9,165 nucleotides of DNA from Fulvivirga aurantia (lineage in GTDB: Bacteria > Bacteroidota > Bacteroidia > Cytophagales > Cyclobacteriaceae). A model generated the notes under the pieces. That model did not search any database. It saw nothing but the letters and a program-made list of their open reading frames with translations, and had not been told where the DNA came from. Below are positions 1 to 6,509 of this stretch, piece by piece. The translations under genes and the position numbers were made by a program. The DNA lies in assembly GCF_009711475.1 (NCBI RefSeq), contig NZ_SMMD01000812.1, positions 1-9,165 of the forward strand, read 5' to 3'. How positions within the stretch are numbered: the first letter of the stretch is position 1; each line of letters opens with the position of its first letter.

Positions 1-2
1 CT

Positions 3-950
3 GGAAGGCGGAAAATCCATAAAAAAAGAACTCCTTCTTTAGGTGGTATAGGCATTTTCCTAGGTTTTTTCGCTGCTCTTCTTATTTGGATGCCTTTTGA
101 TGATGTTCAAAGCTATAAATACATACTAGCTTCAATATCAATAATTTTCTTTATTGGTATGCGTGATGACATAGTCGCGCTCCGACCACTTTACAAGCTT
201 ATCGGACAAATCGTAGCAGCAATTATTGTCGTGAAATTAGCAGGCGTTCAACTTCACTCTTTGTACGGACTGTTTGGAATAGAAAGCTTGCCAAATTGGG
301 CTGGTATGACTTTAAGTATCTTTACGATTATAGTCATTACAAACTCATTTAACCTGATTGATGGTTTAGATGGTCTGGCAGGAACGATCGCCACGATCGT
401 ACTTGTATCTTTCGGCACTTGGTTTTTTCTGATTGAGGAGCCATTAATTTCACTTTTGGCATTTAGCATGGCAGGTGCAGTAGTCGCATTTCTCAGCTTT
501 AATTGGGAGCCTTCAAAAATTTTTATGGGTGATACAGGTGCTTTGGTTATAGGCTTTCTGTTCTCAGTATTAGCCATTTACTTCATAGATCATAATTACA
601 GCCTACCAGATAATAGCGTTTATAAATTCGAATCTTCGGTTACAACAGCTGTATGCGTGATTATCATACCGCTCTTTGATACACTTAGAATTTTTATTCT
701 TAGGCTGTGGAAAAAACAAAGCCCATTCACTCCAGACAAAAATCACATGCATCATGCACTCATGAGATTGGGAATGGGGCATTCTAAAACAGCGCTGGCT
801 CTAGGTGCACTTAATGTATTTTACATATTAGTTGCCATCCAATTCAGAGAATTGGAAGACAACCTTATGCTACCGATTATTTTAGTTTTATCTACTGGTC
901 TAAGTTTATTATTAGATTACCTTATAATAAGAAGACTCAAAAGAGGTTAG
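3..950 (+). CDS. Undecaprenyl-phosphate sugar-1-phosphate transferase, WecA/TagO/MraY family (5' partial)
   Basis: Integral membrane enzyme that moves a sugar-1-phosphate (usually GlcNAc-1-P) from a UDP-sugar onto undecaprenyl phosphate, the first step of O-antigen, capsule or other lipid-linked glycan synthesis. The reading frame is open to the window edge, and codons before the first in-frame ATG (base 90) encode the conserved RKIHKKRTPSLGGIGIF block, so the gene starts upstream; about 315 residues are visible and perhaps 40-60 are missing. Family motifs occur in order: GMRDDIVALRPLYK (about 157-200), NSFNLIDGLDGLAG (342-383; catalytic Asp region), IFMGDTGALVIGFL (519-560) and the cytoplasmic PFTPDKNHMHHAL block (from 723). 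Many hydrophobic helices separate these loops. The His-rich block favours the WecA/TagO branch over MraY; the exact sugar is not readable. The stop overlaps that of convergent cysQ by 4 bp. Confidence 0.93.
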   Translation, partial: GRRKIHKKRTPSLGGIGIFLGFFAALLIWMPFDDVQSYKYILASISIIFFIGMRDDIVALRPLYKLIGQIVAAIIVVKLAGVQLHSLYGLFGIESLPNWAGMTLSIFTIIVITNSFNLIDGLDGLAGTIATIVLVSFGTWFFLIEEPLISLLAFSMAGAVVAFLSFNWEPSKIFMGDTGALVIGFLFSVLAIYFIDHNYSLPDNSVYKFESSVTTAVCVIIIPLFDTLRIFILRLWKKQSPFTPDKNHMHHALMRLGMGHSKTALALGALNVFYILVAIQFRELEDNLMLPIILVLSTGLSLLLDYLIIRRLKRG

Positions 951-1708
951 AATCCTAGGCCTAAGAAACTACTATTTAATAGATTTTCTTTATTGTAAGT
1001 AAATGGTTCAGGGCCTGTATTTTTTAGTACAACTCCACCTGCGGCTTCTAAAATAGCTTGGCCTGCAGCAGTGTCCCACTCCATGGTAGGTCCGTGTCTG
1101 TAGTAAATATCAGCCTTACCCTCAGCAACCATGCAAAATTTGAGGGAGCTACCTACCGAAATACTATCAACCGCATTATATTTCTCAAGAACATCCTCTT
1201 CCTCTGGAGAAGCATGTGACTTACTTCTTACGGCAACTCTTTCTTTATCCTTGTTATTTACACTTATTGACTCTTCTTCACCTTTTGTGATTTTATAAGC
1301 ACTCTCACCTTTTATACCATAATAGTATGTGTCTAAAACTGGTGTGTATATAAAGCCTGCTACTGGCTTTCCATTATCAATAAGCGCAATGTTTACCGTA
1401 AACTCACCATTTCTGTTGATAAACTCTTTGGTACCATCTAAAGGGTCTACAAGCCAAAACATATCATAATCCTTTCTGACATTATAATCAATGTCCTTTC
1501 CTTCTTCAGAAATGATTGGAATATCTGGATACAACTCAGAAAGTTTACTGACAATTACTTTATGAGCAGCTTCATCAGCCAAAGTTAGTGGAGAGTTATC
1601 ATCCTTATAAGATACAACATCTGAAAAATCAGCTTTTTGGTAAACTTTCAGAATGGCTTTTCCTGCATCACGAGTGATATCAAGTATTGCTTGTTTATTT
1701 AATTTCAT
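947..1708 (-). CDS. cysQ: 3'(2'),5'-bisphosphate nucleotidase CysQ
   Basis: Mg2+-dependent, Li+-sensitive-type phosphatase of the inositol monophosphatase superfamily. It hydrolyses 3'-phosphoadenosine 5'-phosphate (PAP) to AMP, and can act on PAPS, thereby relieving PAP inhibition and tuning the PAPS pool. Numbered from the ATG at 1708 (253 aa, normal for CysQ): KDDNSPLTLAD at about 35-45, the metal-binding EE at 68-69, the signature DPLDGTKEF at 88-96, and the second metal/substrate motif EWDTAAGQAILEAAGG at about 210-225, so all metal-site motifs are present. A TTG start at 1732 would add eight residues but falls inside a likely -7 promoter box (1730-1737), so the ATG is preferred. The gene is transcribed divergently from cysC, fitting a PAPS-housekeeping role. 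An inositol-phosphatase role is less likely given this context. Confidence 0.94.
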   Translation of the reverse strand: MKLNKQAILDITRDAGKAILKVYQKADFSDVVSYKDDNSPLTLADEAAHKVIVSKLSELYPDIPIISEEGKDIDYNVRKDYDMFWLVDPLDGTKEFINRNGEFTVNIALIDNGKPVAGFIYTPVLDTYYYGIKGESAYKITKGEEESISVNNKDKERVAVRSKSHASPEEEDVLEKYNAVDSISVGSSLKFCMVAEGKADIYYRHGPTMEWDTAAGQAILEAAGGVVLKNTGPEPFTYNKENLLNSSFLGLGF

Positions 1709-1729
1709 ATATAGATTGGTTAAAAAAAA

Positions 1730-1737
1730 CAAAACTA
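1730..1737 (-). promoter_or_regulatory. Likely cysQ promoter -7 box (TAGTTTTG)
   Basis: On the minus strand the sequence reads TAGTTTTG, matching the Bacteroidota primary-sigma -7 consensus TAnnTTTG. It lies 21 bp upstream of the cysQ ATG, so the leader would be very short. No TTG-type -33 element is seen at the usual distance, so this rests on the -7 box alone. Confidence 0.42.
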
Positions 1738-1751
1738 CATGGAATGCCTTT

Positions 1752-1787
1752 TTGTTTTATAATTTCATTTAATTAATTGTATTTTTG
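1752..1787 (+). promoter_or_regulatory. Likely promoter of the cysC-to-lipoprotein operon
   Basis: TATTTTTG at 1780-1787 matches the Bacteroidota -7 consensus TAnnTTTG and lies 17 bp before the cysC ATG. A TTTG (1751-1754) could be the -33 element, but its 25-bp spacing is longer than the usual 17-23 bp. The predicted leader is only about 10-13 nt, leaving no room for a riboswitch or leader peptide. A TTAATTAA palindrome at 1769-1776 sits between the two boxes; its role, if any, is unknown. Confidence 0.48.
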
Positions 1788-1804
1788 CCGTTCAAAATAG
1801 CAAT

Positions 1805-2398
1805 ATGTCTGATAATATACACCCCATTTTTGATACCATTTTAAGTACAGAAAAGAAGGAAAATTTATTAAAGCAAAAATCCATAGTTGTATGGATGGTT
1901 GGACTTTCCGGTTCTGGAAAGAGCACTATAGCCGAGGGCTTGGAAAAGACTTTACATCAAAGAGGATTCTTAACCGCTTTACTAGATGGTGACAATCTCC
2001 GAACAGGGGTTAATAATAATTTGTCTTTTAGTCAACCTGATCGTATTGAAAATATAAGACGTGCCGCTGAAGTGTCTAAACTTTTTGTGTCGAATGGGGT
2101 TATAACAATTTGCTCGTTGATAAGCCCAACGACTGAGATTAGGCAAATGGCCAAAGATATTATAGGAGAAAAATACTGCGAAGTATTTATAAAATGTCCT
2201 TTAGAAGTCTGTGAGCAAAGAGATGTAAAAGGCCTTTATGCTAAAGCTCGTAAAGGTGAAATACCAGACTTTACTGGTATAAGTTCACCTTTTGAAGAGC
2301 CAAATAATCCAGATATCGTTATTGATACGGAAAAGGAAAGTATCGAAAAAAGTCTAGAAACTCTAGTCACTAAAATTATTGAGAAAATAAAGATTTAA
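1805..2398 (+). CDS. cysC: Adenylyl-sulfate (APS) kinase CysC
   Basis: Cytoplasmic kinase that phosphorylates the 3'-OH of APS with ATP to give PAPS, the active sulfate donor. At 197 aa it has the size of stand-alone APS kinases. The P-loop GLSGSGKST is at residues 33-41, followed by the family motif LDGDNLR (60-66), the APS-binding DRIENIRR segment, the ISPTTEIRQ segment (usually ISPFR-like), and the RDVKGLYAKARKGEIPDFTGI stretch with the conserved kinase lid. Nothing essential looks missing. It is first in a plus-strand operon; cysD follows after 7 bp. CysC is separate here, whereas many bacteria fuse it to CysN. The start is the only ATG placed sensibly behind the promoter box at 1780-1787. 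Confidence 0.96.
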   Translation: MSDNIHPIFDTILSTEKKENLLKQKSIVVWMVGLSGSGKSTIAEGLEKTLHQRGFLTALLDGDNLRTGVNNNLSFSQPDRIENIRRAAEVSKLFVSNGVITICSLISPTTEIRQMAKDIIGEKYCEVFIKCPLEVCEQRDVKGLYAKARKGEIPDFTGISSPFEEPNNPDIVIDTEKESIEKSLETLVTKIIEKIKI

Positions 2399-2405
2399 TC
2401 TTTTA

Positions 2406-3311
2406 ATGAAATCGTACAACTTAACTCACTTAAAAGAACTTGAAGCTGAGGCCATCTATGTAATTAGAGAAGTAGCCTCTCAGTTCGAAAATCCTGCAAT
2501 TTTATTTTCAGGTGGAAAGGACTCAATTACTGTTGCTCATCTAGCACGTAAGGCATTTTTCCCTTCAAATGTTCCATTCCCTCTAGTGCATATTGATACA
2601 GGGCATAACTTTCCTGAAACAATTGCTTTTAGAGATAAATTCGTTTCTGAAATTGGAGCAGAGCTTATTGTAGGTTCAGTTCAAGAATCAATTAATGAAG
2701 GAAAAGCTGTAGAGGAAAAAGGGTATAATGCTAGCAGAAATGGACTGCAAACCGTAACCCTACTCGACACTATTGAGAAATATAAATTTGATGCGTGTCT
2801 CGGTGGTGCTCGAAGAGATGAGGAAAAAGCCAGAGCCAAAGAACGTTTTTTCTCGCACAGAGATGAGTTTGGCCAATGGGATCCAAAAAATCAACGCCCT
2901 GAATTATGGAACTTATTTAATGGAAAGAAAAATTTTGGAGAAAACTTTAGGGTCTTTCCAATTAGCAATTGGACGGAAATGGATGTTTGGCAATATATTC
3001 TAATGGAAGGATTGGAACTCCCTAGTCTTTACTTCGCTCATGAAAGAGAAGTTTTTGAAAGGGAAGGTACCATAATGGCTAAATGTGATTACATTTCTCA
3101 AAAAGACTCTGAACACACTGTGAAGAAGACTGTTCGCTTTAGAACAATAGGAGATATGACATGTACCGGAGCAGTTGCATCAAATGCGTCAGATCTCGAA
3201 GCAATTATAGAAGAAGTAGCTGCTTCAAGACTCACTGAAAGAGGCACAAGAGCTGATGATAAGCGTTCAGAAGCTGCTATGGAAGACAGAAAGAAACAAG
3301 GATATTTTTAA
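2406..3311 (+). CDS. cysD: Sulfate adenylyltransferase subunit 2, CysD
   Basis: Catalytic subunit of heterodimeric ATP sulfurylase, which with the GTPase CysN makes APS and pyrophosphate from ATP and sulfate. It belongs to the N-type ATP pyrophosphatase (PP-loop) superfamily. The PP-loop SGGKDS is at residues 35-40, followed by HIDTGHNFPE (62-71), the GGARRDEEKARAKER block (133-147) that sets CysD apart from PAPS reductase CysH, and the usual C-terminus RKKQGYF. Length (301 aa) matches the family almost exactly. It lies 7 bp after cysC and is followed 22 bp later by cysN, the standard order of sulfate-activation operons. No Shine-Dalgarno sequence is visible, as is usual in this phylum. Confidence 0.97.
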   Translation: MKSYNLTHLKELEAEAIYVIREVASQFENPAILFSGGKDSITVAHLARKAFFPSNVPFPLVHIDTGHNFPETIAFRDKFVSEIGAELIVGSVQESINEGKAVEEKGYNASRNGLQTVTLLDTIEKYKFDACLGGARRDEEKARAKERFFSHRDEFGQWDPKNQRPELWNLFNGKKNFGENFRVFPISNWTEMDVWQYILMEGLELPSLYFAHEREVFEREGTIMAKCDYISQKDSEHTVKKTVRFRTIGDMTCTGAVASNASDLEAIIEEVAASRLTERGTRADDKRSEAAMEDRKKQGYF

Positions 3312-3333
3312 CGAAGAAATTTCAACAAAACCC

Positions 3334-4614
3334 ATGGGTGATAATCATACAGATACTAAAGGATATTTAGATATGGAGCTTTTACGCTTTACCACTGCTG
3401 GTAGCGTAGATGATGGTAAAAGTACCTTAATAGGAAGGTTACTTTATGACTCTAAATCAATATTTGAAGATCAATACGAAGCAATAGAGGAATCAAGTAA
3501 AAGAAAAGGGGATGCCAATGTAAACCTTGCTTTACTTACTGACGGCCTCAGGGATGAACGAGAGCAAGGTATAACCATAGACGTAGCCTACCGATATTTT
3601 GCCACGCCTAAGCGTAAATTTATAATTGCTGATACTCCTGGACACATTCAGTACACCAGAAATATGGTAACGGGTGCTTCTACGGCTAATTTGGCCGTTA
3701 TTCTCATTGACGCTAGAAAAGGAGTCGTTGAGCAGACTTATCGTCATACATTTATAGCTTCGCTATTAGGCATTCCACACGTAGTTTTTTGTATTAACAA
3801 AATGGACTTGGTGGATTATGATGAAAAAAGCTATCAAAAGATTAAGTCTGAAGTTGAGTCATTTTCATCAAAACTTGATGTAAAAGATATCAGGTTTATA
3901 CCTCTAAGTGCTTTAAAGGGTGATAATGTGGTGAATAGCTCTGAAAATATGCCTTGGTATAAAGGCGGTACACTTTTATATATTTTAGAGAACATTCATA
4001 TCGGTAGCGATCATAATCATATCGATTGTAGATTTCCTGTTCAACAGGTGATAAGGCCCCACTCTGACAAATACCATGATTTTAGAGGATATGCAGGCAG
4101 AATTGCAGGTGGCGTATTTAAGCCTGGCGATGAAGTGGTTGTCCTTCCATCTGGCTTTAGTTCTAAGATAAAAAGTATTGATTCTTTCGATGGTAAGCTT
4201 GATGAAGCCTTTGCTCCTATGTCGGTAACCATGCAGCTGGAAGATGATATAGACATAAGCAGAGGTGACATGATTGTAAGAAATCAAAATCGCCCGGAAG
4301 TAGGTCAGGATGTCGACATCATGCTATGTTGGTTAAACAAAAAAGCAATTATCCCTAATGGAAAGTATGCTTTAAAACACACAACAAACGATGCGCGATG
4401 CATGATTAAAAACATTCATTATAAGGTCGATATCAACACGCTTCATAGGCTGGAGGATGATAAAAATATAGGAATGAATGACATCGCAAGAGTGACTTTG
4501 AGAGTTACCAAGCCGTTACTTTACGACAAATACTCAAGAAATAGAAATACCGGTAGTGTTATTTTAATCGATGAAGCTACTCATGAGACAGTTGGTGCTG
4601 GTATGATAATTTAA
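3334..4614 (+). CDS. cysN: Sulfate adenylyltransferase subunit 1, CysN (GTPase)
   Basis: EF-Tu-like regulatory GTPase of ATP sulfurylase; GTP hydrolysis on CysN drives the unfavourable formation of APS by CysD. Numbered from the ATG at 3334 (426 aa): G1 P-loop GSVDDGKS at 23-30, the switch region EREQGITIDVAYRYF, G3 DTPGH at 100-104 and G4 NKMD at 155-158, then two beta-barrel domains with no CysC fusion at the C-terminus. The frame stays open back to an ATG at 3256, but that would overlap cysD by 56 bp with non-conserved sequence. The segment after 3334 (GYLDMELLRF) resembles normal CysN N-termini. An ATG at 3373 (413 aa) is a second possibility. pheS begins 3 bp after the stop. Confidence 0.95.
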   Translation: MGDNHTDTKGYLDMELLRFTTAGSVDDGKSTLIGRLLYDSKSIFEDQYEAIEESSKRKGDANVNLALLTDGLRDEREQGITIDVAYRYFATPKRKFIIADTPGHIQYTRNMVTGASTANLAVILIDARKGVVEQTYRHTFIASLLGIPHVVFCINKMDLVDYDEKSYQKIKSEVESFSSKLDVKDIRFIPLSALKGDNVVNSSENMPWYKGGTLLYILENIHIGSDHNHIDCRFPVQQVIRPHSDKYHDFRGYAGRIAGGVFKPGDEVVVLPSGFSSKIKSIDSFDGKLDEAFAPMSVTMQLEDDIDISRGDMIVRNQNRPEVGQDVDIMLCWLNKKAIIPNGKYALKHTTNDARCMIKNIHYKVDINTLHRLEDDKNIGMNDIARVTLRVTKPLLYDKYSRNRNTGSVILIDEATHETVGAGMII

Positions 4615-4617
4615 TTT

Positions 4618-5646
4618 ATGAAGGAGAAAGTCGAGAACATATTAGATGAAATAAAGTCATTCAAAGCGCAAACTCAAGATGAGTTAGAGCAATACAGAAT
4701 GAAATTTATCAGCAAAAAGAGCGTGATTGGTGAGCTTTTTGGTGAGATGAAAAATATTCCTAACGAAGAGAAAAAGGCGTTTGGAATGCAAATCAATACA
4801 CTCAAAGAGGCTGCGCAATCGAAGTTTAAAGCTTTGATTGCAGGCCTTGAGCAATCTAAAGATAGCGCTGCTGATAATGATCATGAGGATTTAACTTTAC
4901 CTTCTGCAGGAAATAGCTTAGGGGCTGTTCATCCGCTTACCTATGTACGAAATGAGATTATCAGAATTTTTGAGAGAATCGGCTTCAATGTTTCTGATGG
5001 TCCGGAGATAGAAGATGACTGGCATAATTTTACAGCATTAAATTTTCCGGAAAACCACCCGGCTAGAGAAATGCAGGATACTTTCTTCATTGAAAAAAAT
5101 CCTGATATGTTACTTAGAACTCACACTTCTAATGTACAAACTCGATTGATGAATAGCGGCAAGCCTCCTTTTAGGTCGATTATGCCTGGAAGGGTTTACA
5201 GAAATGAAGCAATTTCAGCAAGAGCACATTGTGTATTTCATCAAGTAGAGGGCATTTATGTGGACAAAGAAGTAAGCTTTGTGGATTTGAAGCAGACTCT
5301 ATATCATTTCGCTAAAGAAATGTTTGGCAAGGACACAGAGGTAAGGTATAGACCATCTTATTTTCCTTTTACAGAGCCAAGTGCCGAGATAGACATATCG
5401 TGTCAGATTTGTAAAGGAGATGGATGCCAACTATGTAAATATACAGGTTGGGTTGAAATTGCCGGCTCAGGAATGGTGGATCCCAATGTGCTAAGCAATT
5501 GCAATATAGATCCAGAAGAATATACCGGGTTTGCTTTTGGAATGGGAATAGAGAGAATAGCCCAGCTCAAATTTCGCGTTAACGATCTAAGATTATACAC
5601 TGAAAATGATGTTCGCTTTTTAAAACAATTTAGAACTTTACACTAA
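4618..5646 (+). CDS. pheS: Phenylalanine--tRNA ligase alpha subunit
   Basis: Catalytic alpha subunit of the (alpha-beta)2 class II phenylalanyl-tRNA synthetase; it activates Phe with ATP and charges tRNA-Phe. At 342 aa the length is normal. Residues 1 to about 85 are charged and helical, the tRNA-binding coiled-coil. The catalytic core includes motif 2 around PGRVYRNEAISARAH (190-204) and FHQVEG, and motif 3 in GFAFGMGIERIAQL (from 304), with Ala306 probably the residue that lines the Phe pocket. EAISARAH is characteristic of Bacteroidota PheS. A four-cysteine segment, CQICKGDGCQLC (262-273), precedes the WVEIAGSGMV strand. The gene sits between cysN (3 bp gap) and the dehydrogenase (stop and start overlap as TAATG). 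No pheT is visible. Confidence 0.97.
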   Translation: MKEKVENILDEIKSFKAQTQDELEQYRMKFISKKSVIGELFGEMKNIPNEEKKAFGMQINTLKEAAQSKFKALIAGLEQSKDSAADNDHEDLTLPSAGNSLGAVHPLTYVRNEIIRIFERIGFNVSDGPEIEDDWHNFTALNFPENHPAREMQDTFFIEKNPDMLLRTHTSNVQTRLMNSGKPPFRSIMPGRVYRNEAISARAHCVFHQVEGIYVDKEVSFVDLKQTLYHFAKEMFGKDTEVRYRPSYFPFTEPSAEIDISCQICKGDGCQLCKYTGWVEIAGSGMVDPNVLSNCNIDPEEYTGFAFGMGIERIAQLKFRVNDLRLYTENDVRFLKQFRTLH

Positions 5647-6509
5647 TGAGTTTAACACTTGATCAGATAAAGAAGGTAGGCGTAATTGGTGCCGGAACAA
5701 TGGGAGCCGGTATTGCTCAGTTATCAGCCATGGCCGGTTATACTACCATTCTTTATGATCTAGATCAAAAGGTATTAGATAAAGCAAAAACCTCTATAGA
5801 AAAGAATTTAGCTAAAGGTATAGGGAAAGGTAAGGTTACTGAGGAGCAAAAAGACTTAGCTCTTAAAAACTTACAACTCACAACGGACAATGATGAATTG
5901 GTGTGTGACTTCATTATTGAAGCTATAGTAGAGAAGCTTGACATAAAACAGCAGGTTTTTACACAGCTGGAAAAAATAAACTCCCCTAATACTATTCTGG
6001 CCAGCAATACGTCTTCAATACCCATTACTCAAATTGGTGCTACATTAACTCATCCAGGTAGGTTTGTAGGTATGCACTTCTTTAACCCCGCACATATTAT
6101 GAAATTGGTCGAGGTCATTTCTGGTGCCTCTACTAATCCAATTGTTGCTGAAACAACAAAGAAATTGGCAGAGCAACTGGGAAAAGTAGCAGTAGAAGCC
6201 AAAGATTCTCCAGGATTCATTGTAAATAGAGTAGCCAGACACTTTTACGTAGAAAGTCTTAAAGTGCTTGAAGAAGGAGTAGCTGATGTCGCCACTATTG
6301 ATAAATTAATAGAGTCTTCTGGTTTTAAAATGGGGCCTTTTAGATTGATGGATTTAATTGGTGTTGATACAAACTTCTCGGTGACAACGTCTATGTTTAA
6401 TTCATTTCATCAGGATAGTAAATTCAGACCAAGCAGAATACAGGAGCAAAAAGTTGATGCTGGTCACCACGGCAGAAAGACAGGGAAAGGTTTTTATGAT
6501 TACGATTAA
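5646..6509 (+). CDS. hbd: 3-hydroxybutyryl-CoA dehydrogenase family protein
   Basis: Cytoplasmic NAD(P)-dependent L-3-hydroxyacyl-CoA dehydrogenase interconverting 3-hydroxyacyl-CoA and 3-oxoacyl-CoA, most likely on short chains, in fatty-acid degradation or butyryl/acetoacetyl-CoA metabolism. At 287 aa it is a stand-alone enzyme of Hbd/PaaH size. The N-terminal Rossmann fold begins VGVIGAGTMGAGIAQ; the C-terminal helical domain starts after KDSPGFIVNR and ends in the usual GRKTGKGFYDYD. Spacing matches the known active site of this family: Ser123, His144, Glu156 and Asn194, so it should be active. The ATG shares one base with the pheS stop, indicating translational coupling. It has no obvious metabolic link to its neighbours. 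Chain-length specificity cannot be read from the sequence. Confidence 0.94.
   Translation: MSLTLDQIKKVGVIGAGTMGAGIAQLSAMAGYTTILYDLDQKVLDKAKTSIEKNLAKGIGKGKVTEEQKDLALKNLQLTTDNDELVCDFIIEAIVEKLDIKQQVFTQLEKINSPNTILASNTSSIPITQIGATLTHPGRFVGMHFFNPAHIMKLVEVISGASTNPIVAETTKKLAEQLGKVAVEAKDSPGFIVNRVARHFYVESLKVLEEGVADVATIDKLIESSGFKMGPFRLMDLIGVDTNFSVTTSMFNSFHQDSKFRPSRIQEQKVDAGHHGRKTGKGFYDYD

Noticed and set aside
90..92. ATG at 90 as the start of the glycan transferase
   Set aside because: Conserved family sequence (RKIHKKRTPSLGG) is encoded upstream in the same frame, so the gene begins outside the window.
384..399. ACGATCG direct repeat separated by CC
   Set aside because: Two short copies inside coding sequence next to the conserved GLDGLAG motif; explained by the codons for T-I-A-T-I-V.
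254..577. Antisense open frame (107 codons) inside the glycan transferase gene, and similar ones inside cysN, pheS, the dehydrogenase, moxR and surA-like genes
   Set aside because: All lie opposite or out of frame within strongly conserved genes and show no recognisable protein features.
906..930. TTATTAT/ATAATAA inverted repeat before the glycan transferase stop
   Set aside because: The stem is wholly A-T and lies in codons for a hydrophobic helix; too weak to call a terminator.
956..963. TAGGCCTA palindrome just past the left convergent stops, considered as a terminator
   Set aside because: It has no loop or T-run and encodes the C-terminus of CysQ.
1709..1732. TTG start adding eight residues to CysQ
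   Set aside because: The codon lies in the likely -7 promoter box, and the ATG at 1708 begins the usual CysQ N-terminal helix.
3256..3333. Upstream extension of CysN to an ATG at 3256
   Set aside because: It would overlap cysD by 56 bp and add a non-conserved segment; the ATG at 3334 gives a normal CysN N-terminus.
6454..6495. Earlier ATG (6454) for the lipoprotein
   Set aside because: It would place a charged segment before the signal peptide; the ATG at 6496 starts it directly and has a purine-rich site 5 nt upstream.
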